A DNA stretch of 64,000 nt, taken from NCBI GenBank assembly GCA_001465935.1, contig LNKV01000030.1, forward strand, positions 7,443 to 71,442. Reading direction: 5' to 3'. This DNA is from Clarireedia homoeocarpa (lineage: Eukaryota > Ascomycota > Leotiomycetes > Helotiales > Rutstroemiaceae). Numbering within the stretch: the stretch's first letter is position 1; the number at the start of each line of letters is the position of its first letter. Below are positions 24,276 to 36,455 of this stretch, in pieces. The translations under genes were made by a program, and so were the position numbers. The notes below the pieces were generated by a model. That model had not been told where the DNA came from. It searched no databases and saw only the letters and a program-made list of their open reading frames with translations.

Positions 24276-24771
24276 AACAGTTTTGTTTGCCAAGATCTGG
24301 AGATGAAGGACGATTACTAACGGATTGCTGATTAGTAAGAAGAGGGGGCCATAGCAATGAGAGAAGGGGATGGGAAAGTAGCCTTGTCCAGATTGAATGG
24401 AGGAAGCCTCTCTCTCCCTCGACAGACAGTGCATCCTACAGTCTCTCGGGGTCTAATGCGTCGGGGTCGCTTTGCAGCAAGTGTATATAGTCCTTCTTCC
24501 TACGCCACCTCACGCCTCCTTCAAAAAGAATGAGATGGAGTTGTTTTTGTCTCACGTGTGAACCCTTTTTACCTGCTTAGGTCGCTGGCCGGAACCTCCT
24601 TGCGTAAGCCTTACAAGGATATTTGCAAAGGCCTTGAGCAAATCAAAGACGTGTAGGAAGGCTTAGAATACTTGGAACACTTGGAACAGCCTGTCCTGAG
24701 GAGTAGATGGCCGGGCAATCGAGGTCTTCCTTCTGAGCCGAAGTTTCAAAACACATCCTCCTCGATGCAGT

Positions 24772-24859
24772 AAAGGGCTATGAAAGGGCTATCAAAGGGC
24801 TATGAAAGGGCTATGAAAGGGCTATCAAAGGGCTATCAAAGGGCTATGAAAGGACTATG
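24772..24859. repeat. 11-bp minisatellite, eight units
   Basis: The unit AAAGGGCTATG or AAAGGGCTATC is repeated eight times head to tail; the last unit has one A for G change. Units differ only at the last base, in an irregular order. Confidence 0.95.
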
Positions 24860-25097
24860 GGAATACGAAGAGGACACGAAGAGAATACGAACAAGTCTAA
24901 CAAACCTACCAACCATCCATCCAAGACTAGCTATACTACTAGATACGATACCTCCTTTCTTCGCCTTATTAAGACAGCTAATGCCTTACGCATAACTCCT
25001 CCATCTTCCTCCCCTCCAATTTCTCCAAACCTTCCTCGCTAAGGTTATCCCCTCTCGCTTTAACCCTTTTTCTTTCTTCTCAACAAACATCTTGTGC

Positions 25098-25180
25098 TGC
25101 TTCTTCTTCTGCTTCTTCTTCTTATTCTTCTTCTTTTTCTCCTTCTCCTTCTCCTTCTCGTTCTTCGACTTCTCTTCCCT
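25098..25180. repeat. CTT/CTC-rich pyrimidine tract upstream of the mannosyltransferase
   Basis: An almost pure pyrimidine stretch of CTT and CTC triplets lies about 275-355 bases before the ATG. Such tracts are common in fungal promoters near transcription start sites. Confidence 0.7.
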
Positions 25181-25453
25181 TATTTCTTAATAACTTCATC
25201 CGTCGTTTTTGAAGTTGTTCATTGACGGGCTTGTACGCAAAAGTATTCTTCTTTCCCATCCAATGTTGGGCTGAGCGTTCCTGAGGGTACTCGTAATCTA
25301 ATTGAAAATCCCTCGTCCGTGTCCAATTGGCTGGGACCAAGAACCCGACCCGACCACAATTGGCCTGGAGGCGAGAAGGGAACACGAGAAAGAAACGAAA
25401 CGTTTTCGTTCCTGAAACTTTCACGCTTTCCCATCAATCGTTTGGATTTCATC

Positions 25454-26883
25454 ATGGCTACAGGTACAGCCCGATATCTGAGATATATTCTCTTTGCATT
25501 CTTCGTAAGTCGCATTTGGTCTTTGGTTGCCTTTATCAACCGTTGATATCAAAAATGTCCTGGCGTGGATCGGCAGATACTGATTGACTGCATGCACAGG
25601 GTCTCGCCGTAGTTTACTTCATCTCCTCTTCCTCCACCCAGAGACTACCAAGCGCGACAGAGCTATTCGATAAAACGCGCATACCGTTAAAAGCAGGTCC
25701 CGGTCAATCAACGCATGCAGCTGATGATGCCACCACTTCATCCGCCGCTTCATCTCCAAATACTCATGCCCTCCCTCCGGCGACGGTTCCCGGTCAGCGA
25801 ATGAATGCGACATTCGTTACCTTGGCTCGTAACTCGGATATTTGGGATATCGCACGATCCATTCGTCAAGTAGAGGATAGATTCAACAGGAAATTCAACT
25901 ACGATTGGGTCTTCTTGAACGATAAACCCTTCGATGCTACCTTCAAGAAAGTTACCCAGTCTTTAGTTTCTGGTAACACTTATTATGGAGAGATCCCGAC
26001 CAAGCATTGGTCATTCCCCGATCATATTGATACCGAAAAGGCTCGCAAGGTCCGTGAAGATATGGCTCAACGAAAGATCATCTATGGTGATTCCGTCAGT
26101 TATCGTCACATGTGTCGCTTCGAGTCTGGTTTCTTCTTCCAACAAGAGTTGATGTTGAACTACGAATGGTACTGGAGAGTGGAGCCAAGCATCGAGCTTT
26201 TCTGCGACATCGATTACGATGCTTTCAAATTCATGGCCGACAACAAGAAGAAATACAGTTTCGTCCTGAGTCTTTACGAGTACGTGGAGACAATCCCAAC
26301 TTTGTGGGATAGCGTCAAGACATTCATGAAGAACCATCCTGAACACATCGCCGAAGGTAACTCCATGGGTTTCCTCAGTGATGATGGTGGGGAGACATAC
26401 AACCATTGCCACATGGTAAGTCCTTCAATTACACTATGTCCTTGTGTTCAGAGACTGATCAAGTATAATCAATAGTGGTCCAATTTTGAAATTGGTAACC
26501 TTAACTGGCTCCGATCAAAGGCTTATACCGATTATTTCGAGCAACTCGACAAAGATGGCGGATTTTTCTATGAACGTTGGGGCGATGCGCCAGTTCATTC
26601 CATTGCTGCTGGTCTTTTGTTGAAGAAGGAAGAAATTCATTTCTTCAACGATATCGCATATTACCATGTTCCGTTCACTCATTGCCCAACGGGCGAGAAG
26701 ACCAGACTCGATTTGAAGTGTCACTGCAATCCTAAGGACAACTTCGACTGGAAGGGATATTCATGTAAGCATCGTACTCTTTACTCTAGCTAGACATCCT
26801 GCTAATATTCAAAAGGCACATCAAGATTCTATGAAATCAACGGAATGGAAAAGCCAGAAGGCTACGAAAATCAACAAGATTAG
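25454..26883 (+). CDS. KRE2/MNT1-family alpha-1,2-mannosyltransferase (GT15)
   Basis: Four exons (25454-25504, 25600-26415, 26476-26764, 26816-26883) give 407 aa. It is a Golgi type II membrane protein that transfers mannose from GDP-mannose to O- and N-linked glycans of cell wall and secreted proteins. A short cytoplasmic tail (1-8) is followed by one membrane anchor (about 9-27), a Ser/Thr/Ala-rich stem (about 28-84), and the catalytic domain from [10 protein letters not shown] (86) on. The family signature [17 protein letters not shown] is at 208-224 and holds the proposed catalytic Glu and the metal/nucleotide contact. The first intron separates the anchor from the rest; the last exon codes only 22 residues. 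The best yeast match (KRE2, KTR) cannot be decided by eye. Confidence 0.93.
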
Positions 26884-27804
26884 ATATCAAATTTCGTGTT
26901 CAAAAATGCATCTTCGAGGCTTAAGGGCATTCATTTTTCAAGCGGTGCGAGGTCGACTGAGATATAACAGATAAACTATCTGGCATGGTAGGGGGAGGGG
27001 CGTTGGCGTGATAAAACAATCAAAGAAAAGAAAAATCTTTTTTTTGACGCTGTACAATGCTGAGACAAGCATCTCTTTGGGCTTTGGAAATTATGCCTTT
27101 TTTTCTTCTTTATTCGTTGGGATTCAGTAGAGGTTTACGTTCGGTATAGGGGGTGTCATAAATACATGCAATAATCGCATTAAAAAGTATGAGTAGAAGT
27201 TATTTTCTCAACTGTATGATATGATATCTATGAATTTGAGATGGTATCGATGTGTCTTATGCGGACGAATATGCGTGATGCGTATGCAATCACTTGGAGA
27301 TTCTGCTTGCAAAGCAATGAACCACAGTCGACAGGAGGTTTCTTCAAGCGTGTGCATCAAGAGGCTAGAACAACCAACTATCACCATTTGCACACCCTAG
27401 CAAAGACTGTAGAAGCGTAAATGTAGCATAGTCTTTCTTTGTCGCTTTGCATATATCATACATCTGTGCTCATTTACAGGAATGCGTAATATCTTTACAT
27501 GTTCTTGCGAAGGGACCAATTCCAATCTCTCACGTACTAATGCATCATTCCCATCCACCTCTCTAGTTCATAAATCCATAACTGCACCCACCCACAGGCC
27601 AACCCTCTTCATCTCCATATCCATGCCGTTCTCTGTACCCTTCTCTATCGAAAACATCCCATTTCGCCATTCTCTTTCCCGGTTTTTTTCTATGCCATAC
27701 CATGCACGTATAGTCCATAACCCCATTTCCCTATCTCCAGCCCTAGACCTCTTTATTTCACCCAAATATTCATGCTTTTTGTCTCTACTTCGTAGAATCC
27801 CCGT
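26884..27804. other. Convergent 3' region, mannosyltransferase / S12
   Basis: It contains the 3' flanks of two genes that run toward each other. No coding exon is recognised; short frames at 27482-27817 have no family features. Confidence 0.45.
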
Positions 27805-28527
27805 CTATGCTGCTTGAGCTTTTGGCTTTTTTGTTCCGTACTTCGATCGTGACGTTGCTCGGCTTCCCACTCCTCCCTGTGAAAAGATACTGGTGTTAGC
27901 ATTTATTCAACTCCTTTCATGCCATGCACATTAACCCCATCTCGAATTCGCTCCACGCCGCTCTTCTCTCCCTCCCTTCCCCCCCCCCCTAAAAAATAAA
28001 AAGACAACAACCGAGAAACAACTCACCAAATCCCCCGCCCCCCTAACCAAATGATATCTCACTCCGGGACAATCCTGACTTCTTCCCCCCCGCACCAACA
28101 CCACACTATGCTGCTGCACATTATGACCCTCCCCGGGTATATACGCCGTGATGATCCTGCCCGTGCTCAATCTTACCCTAGCAGTTTTCCGCTCGGCGGA
28201 ATTAGGCTTTTTAGGTTTCGTGATGCCGACTTTCAGACACACGCCTTTGAGCGCCGGAGCGAGAACGGTGGAGAGAGCGGGGGAGACGGATTTTCGGAGT
28301 GGTTGCGCGTGCCGGCAGCCGCGACGTACTTGGTTGTAGGTTGCGGGGTGGGAGGGGGTGCTGCTGAAGGGGCGGGTGGGAAGGATGGGGGAGAGGTTGG
28401 GTGCGGGTGTAAGTGTGGTGGAGATTGCTTTTGTGGCGGTGATGGTTGGGCGTGCAAAGTGGAAGAATGAGGGGAGGAGAAATCGTCGCAGAACTGGGAG
28501 CGCCATTTTGAGGGAGGTGGTGGGCAA
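27805..28527 (-). CDS. mrps12: Mitochondrial small-subunit ribosomal protein uS12m
   Basis: Two exons (28527-28027 and 27876-27805) joined across a 150-bp GTGAGT...CACAG intron give 190 aa from the first ATG, or 183 from the ATG at 28506 (MALPVLRR), which looks at least as good. The first 60 or so residues are a basic, Ser/Thr-rich mitochondrial targeting sequence. The ribosomal core begins at about QVRRGCR and includes [19 protein letters not shown], the highly conserved decoding-site loop, and [19 protein letters not shown]. The short last exon supplies the conserved [19 protein letters not shown] tail, which proves the splice. The protein is part of the decoding centre of the mitoribosome. 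It is divergent from the beta-galactosidase gene. Confidence 0.95.
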
Positions 28528-29774
28528 TTGACGATTTGGAGATGGCTTTGCGACGGCGACGAGCTTGGGTGTGGGATTTGGATATCAGAAATTTAGTGGG
28601 TTTGTGTGTCACGTGATTACTCAGTCTTGATTCTTGGTAACTAGTTCTATGACCACGACTTCTTGAACCTCAACTGCTGTCAATTCGATATGTGAGAGTT
28701 TGGTGTTTTTCCGGTTCAAGGATTCTGCTTCAAACAATAGAATGGTTTTTGCAATACCCTCACAGAATAGCTACTGGTTTTCACCATGAACTGGTTCCAG
28801 ATTCGGGAGAAGTAGCTGAGTGGGCTCAACACAGAAATGCCATCATGATTCATGAATGGGATGGATGACTTTCATCTTACGAGAATGGCCGAGGTTCTGG
28901 GCTGATACTCCTTTCACAATTATCACACAATCCCTAGCAATTGAGACGACAGCAGCTATGCAGCCACCAGGTCCACCCATACGAGCTGCTTCCAACTTGC
29001 ATCGGACCTCGGATCCCTTTCTTCTCTTTACAGACGCAGCAAAACCCAAGTCCAGCCCCATAGGACTATGAGGTAACGCCAACCCGTTCCCCGCTCAGCA
29101 AAAAGCAAGGAACCTCTCACTCCGGAAAAACTTTTCTTCCATTTCCTTCCACCAGGACATCTTCCCAAGCGTGTGTTGTACGGAGGTATATCAAGTCTTG
29201 ATACTCGGTTTACACCTCGGGCTATATAATTCCCCGCGTGATCCGGTTGGTGCGCAAGATCTTCCGTTCCGGCCAATGCTTCATTTTCTTGTGTTTGTCA
29301 TTGTATCTGTCTGGCTAAATAGCATTAACATTTTCCCGCCCACCGAGGGTCTCAATAGGACCTGCTAGAAGTGGTTGGTTTGATGGTGTCGATCGGCAGA
29401 GCTATAAGCTGCATGCGGGGTAAAGGATACATTTTTCGTACATAGTACCTTGTGCCTGGCGAGGTCGGCTTTTCTTTGCTGACGATTTTGTGCAAGACAA
29501 GGGGGAAAGTTGGCTACCGAACTGGCAGCACCGATTGGCTTTGACTAACACCCCCATTGTACAGTACGATATCATGGATGGGGCCGTTCTGCAGCTTGCA
29601 TGAAAATGACTTGTTGTGACGGGCGGGGAAATAAAAGGATGAGGCGGAGTTTGATTTGATATCTGCATCAGCTGCTGCGGTCCCGGCTATGGGTACAAAT
29701 AGTATGGGTATGAAAGCAGTTCTACTTTCTTTTTACTTCTGATTGTGTTTTTGTCCAATTGACGGTTTGCAGTC
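28528..29774. other. Divergent region, S12 / beta-galactosidase (1.25 kb)
   Basis: It carries the promoters of both genes. No exon or RNA gene is recognised in it. Confidence 0.4.
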
Positions 29775-32700
29775 ATGAGGTTTCAATACGCATTGTCGGC
29801 CCTTGCATGGGCGGCTCATGCTGCTGCATTGGTCATTCAGGTTGGTGGAAAAAATATGGTACTTGAGAGAGAAAGTGATGGATTGCAAGATATTGTAAGT
29901 TTAGAATAACTGACGTCCTTTCAGCAGCGAAGGATGTTCAATTGAGCTTCATTCACTCAATATACGCATGCTAATCATACTAGGTCACATACGATGAGCA
30001 TTCATTACTGGTGTATGGCGAACGTCTATTTATCTTCTCTGGAGAATTCCATCCTTATCGACTGCCAGTACCAGATCTATGGCTCGATGTCTTCCAGAAA
30101 GTAAAAGCCTTGGGCTTCAATACTGTTTCCTTCTACGTGGATTGGGCATTGCTGGAAGGTAATCCAGGCCATTATACTGCTGAAGGGGTCTTTGCTTGGG
30201 AACCTTTCTTCAATGCCGCAAGCGAAGCCGGCATATACCTGATTGCTCGACCAGGCCCTGTAAGACAAGTTTAGCTGTCCCTCTTGGATAGATCAGAACT
30301 GACAAATTTTGATGCGTAGTACATCAATGCTGAAGTAAGCGGAGGCGGTTTCCCAGGTTGGCTTCAGCGTATTGCTGGAGTTCTACGGTCTCGAGCACCG
30401 GATTACCTCGCAGCTACGGATAACTATTCAGCTCATACCAATGCCATCATTGCCAAATACCAGATCACAAATGGTGGACCTATCATTCTGTTTCAGCCTG
30501 AGAATGAATATTCTTCATACTCGGGCTATGTACCAGGTGGTTGGCCAGATCCAGAATATTTTGCTTATGTCAAGAAGCAAGCCAGAGATCAGGGGGTTAC
30601 TGTACCTTTTATTAGTAACGACGCTTGTAAGTACTTTCTGTCCGTTCTCGCTCCCGGAACCCCTCGAGCTCCCGGTTTTATAGAGTTTAGAAGGATAGAG
30701 CTACGGCGGAATAATACGAAGCTAACCGTCTCCAGTCGCCGGTGGATACTTTGCTCCTGGATACAAGGTCAATGGTTCAACTGCTGGTGATGTCGATATC
30801 TATGGTCATGATTCTTACCCCCTAGGCTTTGACTGCGCTCACCCTTACACGTGGCCAACTGGGGATTTGCCAACTTATTTCCATGCTAGTCATGAGTCGC
30901 AGAGCCCAAGTACCTTCTACTCACTGGATGAGTTCCAGGGTGGTTCTTTTGATCCTTGGGGTGGTCTTGGATTCCATCAATGTTCAATTCTTCTAAATAT
31001 GGAATTCGAGCGTGTCTTCTACAAGAATGACTTTGCTGCTGGCGTCGCCTTACTGAGTATTTATATGATCTATGGTGGCACAAACTGGGGTAATCTTGGA
31101 CATGCTGGCGGCTACACTTCTTACGATTACGGTGCGGCTATCACGGAAAACCGAGAGGTTAATCGTGAAAAATACAGCGAACTCAAGCTCGAGGCTCAAT
31201 TTTTGAAAGTCAGTCCAGCGTATCTCCTGACATCTGTCGGGGCAGCGGCCAACGGTACCTATACCAACAGTGCATCCATCACTACCACTCCTTTACGCGG
31301 AAATGGAACAGTTACCAACTTCTACGTCGTTCGTCACGCGGATTATCAGAGTTTAGCTTCAGCCAACTATAAGTTGAACATTCCAACAAGTCAAGGCACA
31401 CTTACGATCCCACAATTAAACGGAAGTCTCACTCTGAGCGGCCGTGATTCGAAGTGGCATGTAACTGATTACGATGTTGGTGGAACGACCCTCCTTTACT
31501 CGACTGCCGAGATCTTCACATGGAAGAAGTTCAATAATCAAACCGTTGTGGTTGTCTACGGTGGGCCAGGAGAATTACATGAATTGGCTGTCATTACTAC
31601 AAGCTCAGCGACAACTCTCGAAGGCAGTGGTGTTACCACTAAGAGCACTAATGGCTCGACTATCCTCAACTGGCAGACTTCGCCAACTCGCCGCGTGGTC
31701 AAGGTCGGCAGTTTGTTCGTCTATATTTTGGATAGAAACAGTGCCTACAACTACTGGGTACCAGATTTCGTGCGAAGTGATAAATGGGGTGCATAGTAAG
31801 TCCCAAAGCAATATACGACGAATGAATTAAGCTAATATTTAAATAGTGATTCGGGCGTCAACAACACCGCGTCTGTTATCGTAGAAGCCGGATATTTGGT
31901 TCGTACTGTATCCCAACAAGGTTCAGACTTGCACATTACTGGTGATTTGAACGCTAGTGTTCCGTTCAAAGTTATTGGTGCACCAAACAACATCAAGAAT
32001 CTTTACTTCAATTCCGAACAGGTGAACTATACGACAGACGCCCAAACAGGAGAATTGAGCTCAACTCTTACCTACTCGACACCGGAGATCAACCTTCCAA
32101 ATCTGTCTACACTCTCCTGGAAATATCTCAATAACCTCCCAGAAATTCAATCCACTTATGACGACTCAGCTTGGACCATTGTCAACAGTACCAATACCTA
32201 TTCTAACCCTTACCTCACCCCCCTTCGTACGCCTGTCGTTCTCAATGGTCCTGACTACGGCTACAGCACCGGTGTTCTTGTGTTCCGCGGTCACTTCACT
32301 GCCACTGGGAATGAATCCACCTTCTTTATCTCCACGCAAGGCGGTTCCGCGTTTGGCTCGTCCGTCTGGCTCAACTCCACCTATATCGGTTCCTGGCCCG
32401 GTATTGATGCCGCCGAGGCCAAAAACTCTACTTACACATTGCCGAATCTCAAGGCTGGCGCCAAATACGTCTTCACTATCGTCATCGATAACAACGGTTT
32501 AGACGAGAACTGGACCGTCGGTCAAAATGAAATGAAATCCCCTCGCGGTATTCTCAACTACGGCCTCTCCGGCCGCGACCAATCCGCTATTTCCTGGAAA
32601 TTGACTGGCAACCTCGGTGGCGAAAACTACGTCGATCAAGTGCGTGGCCCACTCAACGAAGGTGGTCTATATGCTGAGCGCCAAGGTTACACGCAACCTG

Positions 32701-33131
32701 ATCCGCCTTCATCCAACTGGACATCAGGATCATCGCCTGAAAAGGGTATCACAGAACCTGGTGTGGGCTTCTGGACAACATCTTTCAAACTAGATTTACC
32801 GAGCGGCTATGATGTCCCACTGAGTTTCAATTTTGGGAATACGACAATTAATGGGAGTGTGGCAGATTATCGAGCCCAGATCTATGTTAATGGATGGCAG
32901 TTTGGGAAATATGTCAATAACATTGGACCACAGACGAGTTTCCCAGTACCGGAGGGTATTCTGAACTATAATGGAGAAAATACTCTAGCGGTTGAACTTT
33001 GGGCTCAGCAGAGCGGAGGGGCACATCTGACAAATTTCACGCTGCAGGCTGGGACACCGTATAAGAGTTCGTATAAGAAGCCAAGTTTGACGAATTCTCC
33101 GAGTTGGGAGAAGAGAGCGGGGGCTTATTAG
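29775..33131 (+). CDS. lacA: Secreted beta-galactosidase, glycoside hydrolase family 35
   Basis: Five exons (29775-29894, 29984-30259, 30320-30626, 30736-31795, 31847-33131) give 1015 aa, the normal size of fungal lacA enzymes. It releases terminal beta-galactose from oligosaccharides and from galactan side chains of plant cell walls, outside the cell. A signal peptide spans residues 1-18. The GH35 signature [13 protein letters not shown] is at 183-195 (acid/base Glu195), and the nucleophile Glu300 lies in SLDEFQGG. The C-terminal two thirds are the beta-sandwich domains of the family, with many N-glycosylation sites (NGS, NNT, NST). All introns are GT-AG and restore the frame. Carbon catabolite control is usual for such genes, but I did not identify a firm CreA site. 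The symbol follows the family name. Confidence 0.96.
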
Positions 33132-33758
33132 GTGTGGGATGAGACGGAGGGAAGGGGAATATGGGGTGGAGAGAAGAGGTGTAGAAAAATTAAATAACGG
33201 AGGAGGAAGGAAAGTGCATTTGTGAATATGTGAACATGAATATAACTCAATGAATAGTATATAATCTGACCAATCGTTCTTGATCGTTACGATGTGTTGT
33301 TAAATATAAGACTGCATGAAGTATGACCACCGGTAGTATTCGACTTTTACGTGATGGAGGATTGCTCGGCATTTCCCTCTCTATAACGGACTCAACAAAA
33401 GAGGCAGTGATGAAGATTGTTCAATGTATCAGCTGAGATAGGTCGAATAGATTTGAATCTTAAGCTAAAAACCGAAGATAGAAATAATGTTTTCAGATTT
33501 GGCCATCGTAGTCCGGCGAGTTTTAGTAGGCTCGCAATATCTCTGCATTCAAATCTCTACATACTACTCACCGCCGGAGGACCCCCTAGATCTTGTATTA
33601 CTTCCCCTGAGATCTGAGTAATATTTTAAAGTGCATGAAATGCGAAACGTATGCAACATCTCGCTTTTTGATTAACCACGTGTATAAGCGGAAACGATTT
33701 TTCACCTATTTATGCATCAGAAAGACGGTGCTGATTTAAGACCACCAACTTCGAATCT
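33132..33758. other. Intergenic, beta-galactosidase 3' flank and HET-gene promoter
   Basis: The two genes are in tandem on the + strand. A T-rich CCTATTTATG stretch lies about 45 bases before the HET-gene ATG. No exon is recognised. Confidence 0.4.
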
Positions 33759-36246
33759 ATGGATTTGCAAGACGAAATAGTACTATTACATCTACTACCG
33801 TACGACGGTGATGATAATGGTGAAGATGCCCTAATTCGATGCGAAACAAGCACTGTAGCACTTTCTCAGAATCCCACTTACGAAGCCCTATCTTACTTTT
33901 GGGGCGATCCCACCGCTACAGGATATATAGAAGTCTCGGGACGCAAAGCCAGCGTTACTCATAATCTCCATGTTGCTCTTCATCGGATCCGGCTGCGGGA
34001 CAAACCCCGCACTCTGTGGATTGACCAGCTGTGTATTGACCAGATGAACATGCAAGAGAAAGCTCGGCAGATAAAATTGATGCGGGAGATATACTCTACC
34101 TGCAGCTGCTGTCTGATCTGGCTGGGCGAGATTCCGTCGCAAGTTCCTTTGTGCCATGCGCAAGATGCCATCGATCTACTTAAGCATATGGCGATGCTGG
34201 CTCCGCTTGAGCAAGAAGAGATGGATGCTATTCCTGCGCCGTCCTCGGTGATGACGAGAGAAAGTTTTGAGGGGCCTTTTAATGCGCTTAGGGTCCTTTG
34301 TAAGGAAACTCCTTGGTTTACTCGCATATGGACGGTTCAGGAGGTGGTTCTTCCGCTGCATCGCTTGGTGCTTTGGGGTGCGTATCACCAGTTCACGGGC
34401 TTGCAATACAAATATCTTCGGAAGGCTTTGAACTCTCTTTGTTGCTTAAATGCTGCCAGTAGTAGGCGAGACTAACACCTGCTTCCCAGGTCCACTTTCA
34501 ATTTCGTGGGAGGCCGTAACCCACGCATCGGACCTATGGGTTAGCACCAAATATTTCTGCGGCTTCGATGACATAAAATGGGAGTCCGATATACTTCCTA
34601 TACTAGGCGAGATGTTCTGCAACTTTATATGGCTAAACAACGCTGCTACAGATGATGCCATCAACATCGTAATGAAGTGGCGCTGTCGGCACGCAACCGA
34701 ACCTCATGATAACATTTTTGGTTTGCTAGGTTTGTTCCCAGCTGATGTTATGGAATTGACTAAATCGTTGGATTATGTGACTCCTTTCGCCGAAGTCTTT
34801 TGCTGCTCGACGTTGGACCTGATCTTAGAGTATTGGGAGTTATTCCCTTTGATGGTTGATACTCGATTTGATTTTCCCGAAGAAAACTGGGATGAGGTGC
34901 CCAGTTGGGCGTGGGATTTGCGTAATACGAATACCTCGCAAGATTTTTTCTTTAAACAGTGGTCATATTTGAACTATAACGCTGCTGCCGGTCGGGATTT
35001 GGATGGTGGGGCTCTGATGGAGAGAGCGCAGTATGAAAGGACGACGTTGCAGTTGACGGGGGTTAAAGTAGATACGGTTGAGGCTGTTGGTCAAGAAGCT
35101 TTCATTGTCAAACACACCGACGGAGTTCCGAATGAGTTCTGCGCTGAGAATATGAGAGCTTGGTACACTTTTGCGAAAGGTGCTTTGGGAGATGAAGAGT
35201 TGTTCGCAACGCCGTCATCGTCTGAAGTACCGTCTGCGTCGACTTCTAGAACACCGTCGCCGGCAATATCACCGCCCTCGCCACTCCTACCATCGGTGAC
35301 TTCATTACCCGCATCGCCAGTTCTATCGGCATCAGCATCTCAATCTCCACCACCATCTCCATCTCCATCGCCATCTCCGTCCTCCTCACCCTCATCTTCA
35401 ACAACCTCACCCTTATACTGCAACTCCTATTCGTATCGCGAAGCCTTCGGAAGACTGATGCTCGGCGATTTCATCCGTCTCGACAGCAACTCGCAGAAGT
35501 TCCGAGCAGTCGACGAAGACGAAGATGTGAATAAAGTGTACCAGTTCATGGATCCGGTACAGCATGAGTCTGAATGGTTTTCTGGGGAGTTTCTGGATAC
35601 GGTGCGTAATGTGACGACGAATCAGCGGTTTTTTGTTACTAAGACGGGACTGATGGGGTTGGGAAATCGGAATGTGAGGAAGGGGGATGAGGTGTGGGTT
35701 TTTGTGGGGGGGAAGGTGCCTTTTATTGTGAGGGCAAGAGAGGAAGAGGAGGGAGAGGAGGGAGAGGAGGGAGAGGAGGGAGAGGAGGGAGAGGAGGGAG
35801 AGGAGGGAGAGGAGGGAGAGGAGGGAGAGGAGGGAGAGGAGGAGGAACCGGAAGTGGAGAAAGCGACAGAAAAGAAAGCGGGAGAGGATGAAACAGCGAA
35901 TGATGAGTTAGCAGAGGCAAACTCGGGATCAGAAGAATCAGAAAAGGAGAAACTAGGAGAGGAAGAATCAGGGGAGGAAGAATCAGGGGAGGAAGAATCA
36001 GGGGAGGAAGAATCAGGGGAGGAAGAATCAGGGGAGGAAGAATCAGGAGACGAAGAATCAGGGGAGGAAGAATCAGGAGACGAAGAATCGGGGGACGAAG
36101 AAGATTCATCAGAGGACGACGAGGCGTTAGCACTTAAATATGAGTTGGTGGGCTCATGCAATGTACAAGGAATAATGCAAGGAGAGGCCTTCGACATGGA
36201 AGATCAACTCGGCGTGCTGGAGGAGCAAATCGTTCACCTGTACTAG
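33759..36246 (+). CDS. HET-domain protein with acidic tandem-repeat insertions
   Basis: Two exons (33759-34377 and 34490-36246) give 791 aa. The 112-bp intron (GTGCGT...CCCAG, branch GACTAAC) restores LWGPLSISW, so the apparent frame break at 34.4 kb is splicing, not a pseudogene. The HET domain covers about 40-210: YEALSYFWGDP (about 41-51), LWIDQLCIDQ (about 86-95), EKARQI and WTVQE are classic. Proteins of this family act in heterokaryon incompatibility and other non-self responses; cell death is usually triggered by the HET domain. Residues about 450-510 are a Ser/Pro-rich insert. Further on, GEVWVF-like and VPFIVRA, typical of the HET-protein C-terminus, are separated from YELVGSCNVQGIMQGEA by about 120 residues of GEE and ESGEE repeats. 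The repeats are described separately. Its partner is unknown. Confidence 0.9.
35746..35842 (+). repeat. 9-bp minisatellite coding for Gly-Glu-Glu repeats
   Basis: The unit GAGGAGGGA is repeated about ten times, almost without error, inside exon 2 of the HET gene. Because the unit is a multiple of three, unit gain or loss keeps the frame. Confidence 0.95.
35958..36103 (+). repeat. 15-bp minisatellite coding for Glu-Ser-Gly-Glu-Glu repeats
   Basis: The unit GAAGAATCAGGGGAG is repeated about nine times; later units have GAC or GGA variants, giving ESGDE. It lies inside the HET gene, 115 bases after the 9-bp repeat. Confidence 0.95.
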
Positions 36247-36455
36247 ATTTGCATCTGTAAGACTTACATCCTCGTACCCGGGGCGACGCAACTACAGGGG
36301 TGCAAATACCCCACAATGACCGATCACTCAAAAGCTCAAACGCAGTAGTACTCTTAAGCTTCTTTTCCTCCTCACTGCCTTCCTGAAAGGACTTGCCCGT
36401 AAAATCCGAGAAACCCAGCGGATTTCCAAAGCCGAAGATAAACGGGTATTACTAT

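Larger units (their letters stand above)
23509..25453. other. Divergent promoter region, PAT1 / mannosyltransferase (1.9 kb)
   Basis: The two genes are transcribed away from each other. The interval contains three simple repeats (listed separately) and an AT-rich stretch at about 23960-24130. No exon is convincing; a repetitive peptide frame at 24780-24995 comes from the 11-bp repeat. Confidence 0.45.

Noticed and set aside
24772..24995. Repetitive peptide or CRISPR-like array
   Set aside because: Units are 11 bp and directly adjacent, without spacers; the peptide is only the translation of the minisatellite.
34450..34490. Second start codon of a separate gene after the HET domain
   Set aside because: This ATG lies inside the intron that joins the two HET exons; the joined protein is collinear with the family.
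35622..36197. 191-codon - strand Ser/Pro-rich ORF
   Set aside because: It is the antisense reading of the acidic minisatellites; repeats free of stops give such shadows in all frames.
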